The position numbers and the translations under genes were made by a program. The notes beneath the pieces were generated by a model, which saw only the letters and a list, made by a program, of their open reading frames with translations, was not told where the DNA came from and ran no database searches. Shown here one piece after another: positions 10,346 to 16,710 of a DNA stretch of 16,710 nt (the first letter of the stretch is position 1; each line of letters starts with the position of its first letter). The stretch lies in the NCBI GenBank assembly GCA_028700095.1, contig JAQVTJ010000031.1:1-16710 (forward strand), written 5' to 3'. Source of the DNA: Methanobacterium sp. (GTDB lineage: Archaea; Methanobacteriota; Methanobacteria; Methanobacteriales; Methanobacteriaceae).

Positions 10346-10882
10346 TCATAATTCCATTAGTTCTAGATATGATCTTCTTTCAAATCCTTCTTCTATACCT
10401 AATTTTTTATATATTTCAAATATTTTATTTAGATGGATGGTTGTATCATCATTTTCATGTGCTTCAATTTCTATTTCAACAAATTTACCTACATTATGTA
10501 CTGTGTCTAGTGTGATTATACAGTCATTTAAATGGTAAATATCTCTATCTTTTTTTACTAGGGCAGTTTTTCTAAAATTAAGGTTTTCTAATATTAAGCC
10601 CATATTTTCTGCATCAAATATTTCTACCTCTATTTCTTTACGTGTTTTACTTACATTATCCATTTTAGCACCTTTATATGTAAGTATAACTTTAGTTTCT
10701 TTATCTGTAGGGATTTGTCTGATTCTTAATGCTTCATCGGTCTGGGCAAAGTCTTTATGTGGTGCATTATAATAAACATCCCTTTGATGTTCATTTTTTA
10801 TTTTAATGGCACCAATTTTATTTAAATTCTTTTTAATGTTAGTAAAATCAACTACATTTGCTTTGACTTCTACTTCTATCAA
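10346..10882 (-). CDS. cyaB: CYTH-domain protein (CyaB / triphosphatase family)
   Basis: CYTH proteins form an eight-stranded tunnel that binds triphosphate substrates with two metal ions. Members include class IV adenylate cyclase CyaB, thiamine triphosphatase and inorganic triphosphatases. The 178-residue protein starts with the signature ExExK (E3, E5, K7 in IEVEVKA). Charged tunnel residues follow in ALRIR (51-55), LTYKG (67-71), RKEIEVEI (81-88) and FVEIEIE (134-140). In archaea the usual role is unproven, and a triphosphatase is at least as likely as a cyclase. The start is TTG at 10882, chosen because gggaggt lies 7 bases upstream. It reads divergently from tbp and is separated from aksA by 585 bases, so it is probably its own unit. 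Confidence 0.88.
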   Translation of the reverse strand: MIEVEVKANVVDFTNIKKNLNKIGAIKIKNEHQRDVYYNAPHKDFAQTDEALRIRQIPTDKETKVILTYKGAKMDNVSKTRKEIEVEIFDAENMGLILENLNFRKTALVKKDRDIYHLNDCIITLDTVHNVGKFVEIEIEAHENDDTTIHLNKIFEIYKKLGIEEGFERRSYLELMEL

Positions 10883-10945
10883 AATTAATACCTCCCATAA
10901 TATATATAAAAAAATGGATGGAAAATTTTTTTTTTAAACCTTTCA

Positions 10946-11052
10946 ATTATTATTATTATTATTATTTATGTTTAATTTGTATAGTGGGTAATTTGGATAT
11001 TTTAACAAAAATAATTTATAGTTTATTAAACACATTTAATAATAATAATAAT
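10946..11052. repeat. Complementary trinucleotide microsatellites (ATT)7 and (AAT)5
   Basis: ATT is repeated seven times at 10946-10966 and AAT five times at 11038-11052. The tracts are reverse complements and could pair over about 15 bases around a 71-base loop. Simple repeats like this can vary in length between strains. They lie upstream of both cyaB and tbp; any effect on promoter spacing is speculation. Confidence 0.6.
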
Positions 11053-11360
11053 AAATTAATAATTATATTATATTATTATTTCTAAGAATAAACTAGAAAA
11101 TATATTAAAAAAAAAATTCATATTATATCCCAACAATTCATTTACAAAAATAAATATTTTATTTGTTATTAATATAATATTAATTAGAAATAAATAAGAG
11201 TAAAAAAAAAAGAAAGATGTTAATTAAGTTATCATATTTAGAAAATTTATTTTAAATGTAATTATTATAAAGATATATAATAATAGTATATATTTTTTAA
11301 GATGAAAAATTTTTTATTTAAAAGTATTGAAAAACATATAATAGATAAAATTATTGTTAA

Positions 11361-11380
11361 AAAAAAGCATCTTTATATAA
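11361..11380 (+). promoter_or_regulatory. Probable tbp promoter (BRE/TATA)
   Basis: An A run (11361-11366) is followed by gcat and then the TATA-like core ctttatataa at 11371-11380. Transcription would begin near 11403, giving a leader of about 55 bases. A strong ribosome site, tggagga, lies at 11449-11454 ahead of the ATG at 11460. The call is by pattern. Confidence 0.45.
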
Positions 11381-11459
11381 GTTGGATTAATAATTAACAA
11401 TTTATAGAATATATAAACTATAATTCTGATTATAAATTAAATACATCTGGAGGAAATTT

Positions 11460-12005
11460 ATGACAACTGTAGAAATTAAAGTTGAAAACATCGTGGCGTC
11501 TGCCGCGCTTGGAAAGTCTTTAGACCTTCCACAAGTTGCTCCTGCCCTGGAAGGAGTTGAATATAATTCAGAACAATTCCCAGGGTTGGTTTATAAATTA
11601 AAAGAACCAAAAACAGCAGCACTAATATTTGGATCAGGTAAACTGGTCTGTACAGGTGCAAAATCAATACAAGACTCAAAGAAGGCTATACATATAGCTG
11701 TTGATAAAATGAGAGCTCTTGATACAAAAATTCCCCATGAATTTGATATTAAAGTCCAAAATATAGTTGCTTCAGCAAATCTTGGAAAAACATTAAACTT
11801 AGAATCTGTTGCTCTGGATCTTGAAAATACAGAATATGAACCAGAACAATTCCCAGGATTGGTTTACAGACTTGATGACCCTAAAGTTGTTTTACTTTTA
11901 TTCGGCTCAGGGAAAGTGGTTTGTACCGGTGCAAAAACCACTGCAGATGCTCAATTCGGTGTAGAGAAGACAAAAGAACGACTAGCTGAACTGGATTTGA
12001 TATAA
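11460..12005 (+). CDS. tbp: TATA-box-binding protein (TBP)
   Basis: TBP binds promoter TATA boxes and, with TFB, recruits the archaeal RNA polymerase. The 181-residue protein is the usual archaeal length and has two direct repeats (about 1-90 and 91-181). Each repeat carries QFPGLVY and LIFGSG/LLFGSG followed by K-(L/V)-VCTGAK. The four DNA-intercalating phenylalanines are F40, F57, F131 and F148. The internal duplication is visible in the DNA too, around 11570-11592 and 11841-11863. The ATG at 11460 follows ggagga closely. The serB-type gene starts 34 bases after the stop on the same strand, so the two are probably cotranscribed. The frame is intact. Confidence 0.97.
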   Translation: MTTVEIKVENIVASAALGKSLDLPQVAPALEGVEYNSEQFPGLVYKLKEPKTAALIFGSGKLVCTGAKSIQDSKKAIHIAVDKMRALDTKIPHEFDIKVQNIVASANLGKTLNLESVALDLENTEYEPEQFPGLVYRLDDPKVVLLLFGSGKVVCTGAKTTADAQFGVEKTKERLAELDLI

Positions 12006-12039
12006 TTTTAACTTTTACTCGATTTAACTCGGTGATCTT

Positions 12040-13770
12040 TTGATTAAACTTATAGTATTCGATCTTGATAACGTTCTTATTGATGGAGAAGCAATAAATG
12101 AAATTGGTAAATTAATGGACGTTGAAGAAGAAATCTCAAAGATAACTAAAAAAGCAATGGAAGGCGATCTAGATTTTGAAACCGCTCTCAAAGAGAGAGT
12201 TGCACTATTAAAAGGAGCAACAGTTGAAGATGTTAAAGATGTCGTTTCAAAAATTCCCTTCATGGAAGGGGCTGAAGAAACTATTGCAGAACTCAAAAAA
12301 AGAGGATATAAAATTGCAACCATAACCGGTAGTTTTGAAATCATCGTCAAAAGGATGAAAGATGACCTAGGTTTGGATTACGCATTTTCAAATGTTCTCC
12401 ATGAAAAAGAGGGAAAATTAACAGGAGAAGTCAGCGGCCCGCTAGTAAAAGGTTCAAAGGCAGAAATCCTGAAGGAGATAATGGAAATGGAAAAAATAAA
12501 AGCAGAAGAAACTGCAGCAGTAGGAGACGGTGCAAACGATGTGTCAATGCTTGAAGAAGCAGGTTTAGGAATAGCATTTAATGCAAAACCCGTTTTAAAA
12601 GAAAAAACAGATGTTGTTGTTGATAAAAAAGATTTAAAAGAAATTCTTGAAGTATTTGATAAAGAAGAACAAGAAAATAAAACATTAGATACAACAATTC
12701 CAGATGAAAAAGCTGAAGACACAGCACCAGAAGACACAATAGCAGAAAATAAAAAAGAAGAAATCCCAATGGAAGAAACCAAAAAACCTGCAAAGGAAAA
12801 ACCAGCAGAAACCAAAAAACCTGCTGATGAAAAAGTAGAAAAAACAGTCAAAGAACCATCAGAATTATCTGAAAAGGAATCACAAGCCAAAAAATCATCT
12901 CCAGATGTAAAAAGTGAAGTGAAACCTGAACCTAATCCTGATGCAGGGAAAAGCTTTGGTGAACTCCTTTCAAACAAAAAAGATCTTGAAAAAAGACTTA
13001 AAATACTTACAAAAGAACGTGACGATTTAAATGAAAATGCACGTGAATTCAAAAAGGTAAGGGATGAACTAAACGCTGGTATTAAAGACAATCTGGATAA
13101 AGCCCTTAAATATCGAGATGAACGTGACAAGATCAATAAAGAAGTTCGTAAGTATAAGAAACTTCGAGATGATACCAATCAAGAACTGAAAAAAATGGAA
13201 TATGCCTCTGGAAGAAGGGATATACTTAAAATTCAGGGTGAAATTGATAAAATAGAGAAAACCATAGAAACCAAAGTTCTTGACATGCGAAAAGAGAACG
13301 AACTAGTTAAAAAGGTTCAAGATCTGAGTAAAACCCTTTCACAGATGAAAGAAGATAAAAAAGTTCAAAGTGAAGCAATTGCACTTAAAGAAGTTTCAGA
13401 AGCCCATCATGCCAAGGTAGTTGAATTTTCGGATAAAGCCCAAGAAACACATGAAAACATGCTTGAATACTTCAAAAACATTGATGATGTAAGGACAAAA
13501 GCAGATCAGGCACATAATAAGTTTATAGAAACTCGTGAAACAGCCTCAGCAAAACATGAAGCGGTAAAAACTGTTCTTAATGAAATCAGACGGAAAAATA
13601 AAGGTCTTGACAAAGTTAAAGCCAAAGAACGGAATATGGAAAGCGAGAAAAGTAAAAAGAAGAATATGGCTGAAAAAGAAGTTGCAATTGATATATATGA
13701 GAGGTTCAAAGAAGGTAAAAAACTTTCAACTGAAGAACTCAGACTTCTGCAAAAACATAATATTGTTTGA
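12040..13770 (+). CDS. serB: Phosphoserine phosphatase (HAD family) fused to a long C-terminal coiled coil
   Basis: The N-terminal domain (about 1-205) is a SerB-type HAD phosphatase, which releases serine from phosphoserine. Motif I is FDLDNV (D8 nucleophile, D10), motif II TGS at 96-98, motif III K140 and motif IV GDGAND at 162-167. Residues about 206-305 are a Lys/Glu/Pro-rich low-complexity linker with KKPA-type repeats. Residues about 308-545 are a charged heptad-type coiled coil resembling the archaeal COG1340 proteins, and the end EERLR-like ELRLLQKHNIV follows a GKKLS turn. Ordinary SerB is about 210 residues, so this 576-residue protein is a fusion; I believe Methanobacteriales relatives share it. 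The start is TTG at 12040 with ggtga 4 bases before it, and tbp ends 34 bases upstream. Role of the coiled coil is unknown. The frame is intact. Confidence 0.88.
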   Translation: MIKLIVFDLDNVLIDGEAINEIGKLMDVEEEISKITKKAMEGDLDFETALKERVALLKGATVEDVKDVVSKIPFMEGAEETIAELKKRGYKIATITGSFEIIVKRMKDDLGLDYAFSNVLHEKEGKLTGEVSGPLVKGSKAEILKEIMEMEKIKAEETAAVGDGANDVSMLEEAGLGIAFNAKPVLKEKTDVVVDKKDLKEILEVFDKEEQENKTLDTTIPDEKAEDTAPEDTIAENKKEEIPMEETKKPAKEKPAETKKPADEKVEKTVKEPSELSEKESQAKKSSPDVKSEVKPEPNPDAGKSFGELLSNKKDLEKRLKILTKERDDLNENAREFKKVRDELNAGIKDNLDKALKYRDERDKINKEVRKYKKLRDDTNQELKKMEYASGRRDILKIQGEIDKIEKTIETKVLDMRKENELVKKVQDLSKTLSQMKEDKKVQSEAIALKEVSEAHHAKVVEFSDKAQETHENMLEYFKNIDDVRTKADQAHNKFIETRETASAKHEAVKTVLNEIRRKNKGLDKVKAKERNMESEKSKKKNMAEKEVAIDIYERFKEGKKLSTEELRLLQKHNIV

Positions 13771-13810
13771 TTCTTTTAATCAAACAAATTTTTTATCTCT
13801 TTTTTAAAAA
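13763..13810 (+). terminator. Hairpin plus T-tract terminator overlapping the serB stop
   Basis: The arms ttgtttgatt (13763-13772) and aatcaaacaa (13778-13787) pair perfectly over 10 bases with a 5-base loop. T-rich sequence follows at 13789-13806. The left arm contains the serB TGA stop (13768-13770). This looks like a bacterial intrinsic terminator, although archaeal termination usually needs only a U tract. It would end the tbp-serB transcript. Confidence 0.7.
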
Positions 13811-14168
13811 AATTCTCTCTCTCTTTTTTTTTATATTCTTTTTTTTTGTTATTTTGAAATAAATCTGCATTAAAATATAACTATAATATTTTTCTGATCA
13901 TTATATATTTTTTTATTAAAAAGTAGGGCTGTAAAGTTAGTGGGTGTTCAGTAACTACACTTAAAATTTTAAGCTTTTCTAAACGGCTAATTTAGGAAAA
14001 CAGAACTCAAAAAAAAAATATAATTGAGTTCAAAACCTACCTATTTGACAACTCATAAAAAGTATAAATCCCATTATTATTAATATTTAATATAATTAGA
14101 ATTAATTTATTTATATTATCCAAATTTTTTTATTAGTTTATATTAAATTATTGGGAGTTATATTATTT
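13771..14168. other. 398-base intergenic region at the core/accessory boundary
   Basis: The left part is the serB terminator followed by pyrimidine tracts with a CTCTCTCTCT run near 13814-13823. The centre, 13923-14040, has a less A+T-skewed sequence with several inverted repeats (separate entry). The right part is A+T-rich leader of the broken transporter gene, with gggagtt at 14154-14160 as a possible ribosome site. No credible ORF is visible. Confidence 0.5.
13923..14040. other. Inverted-repeat-rich segment, possible structured RNA or mobile-element remnant
   Basis: The ends gtagg (13923-13927) and cctac (14036-14040) are complementary. Inside are a perfect 14-base palindrome, cttaaaattttaag, at 13960-13973, a gtta/taac pair at about 13936-13955, and an 8-base-pair hairpin with arms gaactcaa (14003-14010) and ttgagttc (14024-14031). 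The base mix is less A+T-skewed than the flanks. I do not recognise a known RNA or insertion sequence. Identity is open. Confidence 0.25.
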
Positions 14169-14503
14169 ATGGAATCAGAAAATACAAATAATTCAATTAG
14201 GATCGCAGCATTATTAGCTGAACTTTAGCCAATTTTTTAACACCATTTATGAGTTCAGCAGTAAATATTGCACTTCCTGCTATAGGGTTAGAGTTTGCTA
14301 TCAGTGCTATTCTTTTAAGGTGGGTTCCAACTTCCTTTTTATTGGCAGCAGCTATGTTTACTGTTCCATTTGGTAGAATAGCAGATATTTATGATATGAA
14401 AAAAATGTTCAAGAACCAGCTAATTAAAAATTCATATAAAGTGATCATACTATTCGTTAAAAAATTATTACTTTTATATTTTTGTAATAGTTATTTATAT
14501 TAA
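14169..14503 (+). pseudogene. Truncated, frameshifted 5' fragment of an MFS transporter gene
   Basis: From ATG 14169 the frame reads MESENTNNSIRIAALLAEL and stops at TAG 14226-14228. One missing T near 14224-14227 explains this: restoring it continues into LANFLTPFMSSAVNIALPAIG, the first membrane helix of a drug-exporter type MFS protein. Homology to the intact copy at the window end holds to about 14412 (MKKMF) and then stops abruptly. The frame runs on into unrelated codons to TAA 14501-14503. The conserved MFS motif A glycine in DIYG is replaced by Asp here, and most differences from the intact copy change the amino acid, as expected for a dead copy. The gene therefore has a -1 frameshift, lost constraint and a 3' truncation. 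Not functional as a transporter. Confidence 0.82.
14234..14412 (+). repeat. Left copy of a 179-bp direct repeat (MFS 5' region)
   Basis: This copy aligns without gaps to 16232-16410. By eye I count about 16 mismatches in 179 bases, roughly 91% identity. It covers the region coding for transmembrane helices 1-2 and motif A of the transporter. Together the two copies bracket the FAD/Rieske gene. Confidence 0.85.
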
Positions 14504-14545
14504 TACATATATAACAATAAGTATTACATTTTAAAGGTGAAACTC

Positions 14546-16066
14546 ATGAATGATGATCAAAACTTAGGTAAATTAGAGTCCTTCTGGATGGAAAGTACCC
14601 CTGGTAGGGATTATGGAACACTTGAAGAGGGGTTAACAGTTGATGTTATAATCTTAGGAGCAGGGATTGCTGGTATTACATCAGCATATCTGTTAAAAAA
14701 AGCAGAAGTATCTGTTGCACTTATAGAAGCCCGAAAAATAGTTAAAGATGTTACTGGACACACCACTGCCAAAATAACCTCTGCTCATAATGTAATATAT
14801 TCAAATCTTGAATCAAATTTTGACAGTAATGGAGCGCGCATTTATGCTGAAGCCAATGAAAGAGCCATAGATAAAATTGAATCCATAGTAAAGGAAAGAA
14901 ACATAGAATGTGATTTCAAACGTATACCCTGTTATGTCTACAGTGAAGATGAAAAGGACATGATAAAAAAAGAGGCTAAGGCTTGTGAAGATGCCAAACT
15001 TCCAGTCTCATATACCGAATCTACACCACTACCCTATGATGTCGCCGCAGCAATTAAATACAAAAACCAGGCCGAGTTTCATCCTCGAAAATATCTTCTT
15101 AACCTGGCTGATACCATTACAGGTAATGGCAGTTATATATTTGAAGGTACAAGGGCAATCGATGTTAAAAAAGGAGAAATGAATGAAGTTGTAACAGATA
15201 AAGGATCAGTTCAGGCTAAAAATGTTATTGTAACAACACACGTCCCATTTTACGACCCTGGTCGATTGTTTGCCCGGATGTATCCAAGCATGTCCTATGC
15301 ACTTGGTTTTTACGCTAGTGAGCCATTCCTTGAAGGAATGTTTATAAGTACAAAACTAACATTCACCTATCGTTCCACACCATCAGATAAGGGAGAGATG
15401 ATAATTGTAAGTGGTGCCAATCACAAGGCAGGACATGAAAAAGACAACTTTGAGTTTTATAAAAAACTGGAAAAACATGCCCGTGGCCACTTCAACGTTA
15501 AATCAATCGATTACCACTGGTCTACAATGGACTACATCACAATGGATAAGGTCCCCTATATCGGTAAGGTAAAATTCGATTCAAGGATTTATGTGGCCAC
15601 AGGATTTATGAAATGGGGAATGACCTCTGGAACCGTTGCCGCGATGATAATAACCGATATGATTTTGGGTAATGACAATAAATGGAGTTCATTTTTCGAC
15701 CCCTCAAGAAGTAAACCCGTGCTTGAATCCACCAAAGAATTCCTAGGAACCAATATAGATGTGGCAAAAGAACTTCTAAGTGGTAGATTAAGCAGACAAA
15801 AATCATATAAACCATCTGAGCTGGAAAAAGGTGAGGGAAGGGTACTTAATGTGGATGGAAATAAAGTTGTCGCCTATAAAGATGAGAATGGTAAAGTTTA
15901 TGCACTTTCTTCTGTCTGTGTGCATCTTGGATGCCAGGTTAACTGGAACAATGCTGAAAAAACATGGGATTGTCCATGTCATGGATCCCGTTATACATAC
16001 GATGGTGAAGTATTGCATGGACCTGCATTAGGAAATCTAAAGAGATATGAGGTTCTGGAAAAATAA
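14546..16066 (+). CDS. FAD-dependent oxidoreductase with C-terminal Rieske [2Fe-2S] domain (YhfW-like)
   Basis: The protein resembles Bacillus YhfW: a DadA/glycine-oxidase-type flavoprotein domain joined to a Rieske domain. The substrate is unknown. The N-terminal dinucleotide fold is VDVIILGAGIAGITSAYLL with GxGxxG at 38-43 and E61 at the end of the second strand, then a GHTTAKITSAH segment. The Rieske domain (about 415-506) has CVHLGC (C458, H460, C463) and CPCH (C476, C478, H479). This gives both histidine ligands, both cysteine ligands and the two extra cysteines that form the stabilising disulfide in high-potential Rieske proteins. No signal peptide or membrane segment is evident, so it is probably cytosolic. 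I prefer ATG 14546 (506 residues) over GTG 14537, because aaaggtga at 14533-14540 fits ATG and would overlap GTG. Codons are visibly richer in G+C than in most neighbours, and it lies between two MFS copies, suggesting acquisition. Frame intact. Confidence 0.88.
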   Translation: MNDDQNLGKLESFWMESTPGRDYGTLEEGLTVDVIILGAGIAGITSAYLLKKAEVSVALIEARKIVKDVTGHTTAKITSAHNVIYSNLESNFDSNGARIYAEANERAIDKIESIVKERNIECDFKRIPCYVYSEDEKDMIKKEAKACEDAKLPVSYTESTPLPYDVAAAIKYKNQAEFHPRKYLLNLADTITGNGSYIFEGTRAIDVKKGEMNEVVTDKGSVQAKNVIVTTHVPFYDPGRLFARMYPSMSYALGFYASEPFLEGMFISTKLTFTYRSTPSDKGEMIIVSGANHKAGHEKDNFEFYKKLEKHARGHFNVKSIDYHWSTMDYITMDKVPYIGKVKFDSRIYVATGFMKWGMTSGTVAAMIITDMILGNDNKWSSFFDPSRSKPVLESTKEFLGTNIDVAKELLSGRLSRQKSYKPSELEKGEGRVLNVDGNKVVAYKDENGKVYALSSVCVHLGCQVNWNNAEKTWDCPCHGSRYTYDGEVLHGPALGNLKRYEVLEK

Positions 16067-16098
16067 CTTTTCATTATTTTTTAAGAGAAAAGTATTTT
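16066..16098 (+). terminator. Possible terminator after the FAD/Rieske gene
   Basis: The arms acttttc (16066-16072) and gaaaagt (16087-16093) pair over 7 bases around a T-rich 14-base loop, and attttta follows. It starts at the last base of the stop codon. The stem is weak; the T tracts alone may suffice. Confidence 0.4.
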
Positions 16099-16117
16099 TA
16101 ATAAAACGCTAAATTAT

Positions 16118-16127
16118 ATTACGTAAT
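16118..16127. promoter_or_regulatory. 10-base palindrome upstream of the MFS gene
   Basis: The perfect palindrome attacgtaat lies about 47 bases before the proposed TTG start of the transporter gene. It could be a regulator-binding site, but no regulator gene is in the window and the motif occurs once, so this is weak. Confidence 0.2.
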
Positions 16128-16174
16128 GAGTTTAATTAAAATAATCAGTTACAAAAATCTATTTTGGTGAAAAT

Positions 16175-16710
16175 TTGGAAAATTACAGTGATTATAAAAT
16201 GCCCGCCTTAATTATAGCGGTTATATCATCATTTTTAACACCATTTATGAGTTCAGCAGTGAACATTGCACTCCCTGCTATAGGGTCAAAATTTGCTACC
16301 AGTGCCCTTCTTTTAAGTTGGGTTCCAACTTCATTTTTATTGGCAGCAGCTATGTTTGCTGTTCCATTTGGTAGAATATCTGATATTTATGGTATGAAAA
16401 AAATATTCAAATATGGAATAATAATATTCACTGTATCTTCATTTTTATCTGCAATTGCAACTTCAATAGAATCTTTGATAATATTTAGATTATTTCAGGG
16501 ATTTGGTGGGGCTATGATATTTGTTACAGGTCTTGCAATTATAACATCGGTTTATCCACCACAAGAAAGAGGTAAAGCTATAGGAATAAATATAGCAACT
16601 GTTTATATAGCTCTATCCCTTGGACCTGTTCTAGGAGGGGTAATGACCCAATATTTAGGTTGGAGAAGTTTATTTTATACAATGGTTCCTTTGGGTGTTT
16701 TAATATTAAT
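16175..16710 (+). CDS. MFS multidrug exporter, DHA2 (14-helix) type, 5' part, runs off the window
   Basis: An open frame continues to the window edge, giving 178 residues. It reads as a proton-driven membrane exporter of the EmrB/QacA group. TM1 covers FLTPFMSSAVNIALP with the conserved N-x-A-L-P, and motif A is GRISDIYGMKKIF between TM2 and TM3. TM4 has RLFQGFGGAMI, and motif C is in TM5 (LSLGPVLGGVMTQYLGWRSLF region). The start is chosen as TTG 16175, since ggtga lies at 16166-16170 and the resulting MENYSDYK parallels the N terminus of the broken copy (MESENTNN). ATG 16199 is the alternative. The substrate is unknown. The frame is intact as far as visible. Confidence 0.88.
   Translation, partial: MENYSDYKMPALIIAVISSFLTPFMSSAVNIALPAIGSKFATSALLLSWVPTSFLLAAAMFAVPFGRISDIYGMKKIFKYGIIIFTVSSFLSAIATSIESLIIFRLFQGFGGAMIFVTGLAIITSVYPPQERGKAIGINIATVYIALSLGPVLGGVMTQYLGWRSLFYTMVPLGVLIL
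16232..16410 (+). repeat. Right copy of the 179-bp direct repeat (MFS 5' region)
   Basis: This is the copy inside the intact transporter frame. It keeps motif A with its glycine, so it is the constrained version and the left copy at 14234-14412 is the degenerate one. Confidence 0.85.

Larger units (their letters stand above)
10883..11459. other. 577-base intergenic region between cyaB and tbp
   Basis: This divergent spacer is nearly pure A+T with no credible ORF. It holds the cyaB ribosome site, an (ATT)7 run at 10946-10966, a complementary (AAT)5 run at 11038-11052 and, at its right end, the tbp promoter and ribosome site. I recognise no RNA gene in it. Confidence 0.5.

Noticed and set aside
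10946..11052. CRISPR-like array
   Set aside because: These are plain trinucleotide runs without spacer/repeat units.
12378..13178. A 266-residue minus-strand ORF antisense to serB
   Set aside because: It is a Ser/Phe/Leu-rich shadow produced by the Lys/Glu-rich codons of the linker and coiled coil. It resembles no known protein.
13580..13807. 75-residue plus-strand ORF overlapping the end of serB
   Set aside because: It lies out of frame within the coiled-coil gene and ends in the terminator; no ribosome site or family match.
13923..14040. IS6-type terminal inverted repeat (gggctgtaaagtt at 13926-13938)
   Set aside because: The match to IS6-like ends is loose, no partner end with the complementary sequence is seen in the window, and there is no transposase gene.

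Overview
The window is strongly A+T-rich and comes from a methanogenic archaeon of the order Methanobacteriales, most likely Methanosphaera or a low-G+C Methanobrevibacter (genus inferred from base composition and gene content). The support is an archaeal TATA-binding protein, an archaeal FEN-1 with a PCNA-binding tail, an archaeal-type CDC48, and two coenzyme B biosynthesis genes (homocitrate synthase AksA and a homoaconitase large subunit). From memory, the gene order from tyrA to serB closely follows the MTH1640-MTH1626 stretch of Methanothermobacter thermautotrophicus, so bases 1 to about 13770 look like an inherited chromosomal core block.

Layout. Plus strand 1-5486: 3' part of a prephenate dehydrogenase gene (tyrA, with an in-frame TGA), cdc48 (two frameshifts), the S-adenosyl/S-inosylhomocysteine hydrolase gene and a DUF2119 gene. 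Minus strand 10882-5560: a CYTH-domain gene, aksA, hacA, a DUF98 chorismate-lyase-like gene and fen. Plus strand 11460-13770: tbp and, 34 bases later, a phosphoserine phosphatase gene with a long coiled-coil extension, closed by a hairpin-plus-T-tract terminator.

From 13771 to the end the window looks accessory. It holds a short segment with inverted repeats, a truncated and frameshifted 5' fragment of a major facilitator (MFS) transporter gene, an FAD-dependent oxidoreductase fused to a Rieske [2Fe-2S] domain (YhfW-like), and the start of an apparently intact MFS exporter gene whose 5' end is about 91% identical to the fragment. The oxidoreductase gene is therefore bracketed by a 179-bp direct repeat, which suggests duplication or insertion.

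The core genes cover amino acid synthesis (TyrA, SerB), coenzyme B synthesis (AksA, HacA), possibly methanopterin precursor supply (DUF98), methyl-cycle salvage (AhcY), protein unfolding (CDC48), DNA replication and repair (FEN-1) and transcription initiation (TBP). I see no tRNA, rRNA, CRISPR array or complete insertion sequence. I do not see a clear new multi-gene system. The most unusual items are the Rieske flavoprotein inside a duplicated transporter locus, the phosphatase/coiled-coil fusion linked to tbp, and the cluster of disabling lesions in tyrA and cdc48.
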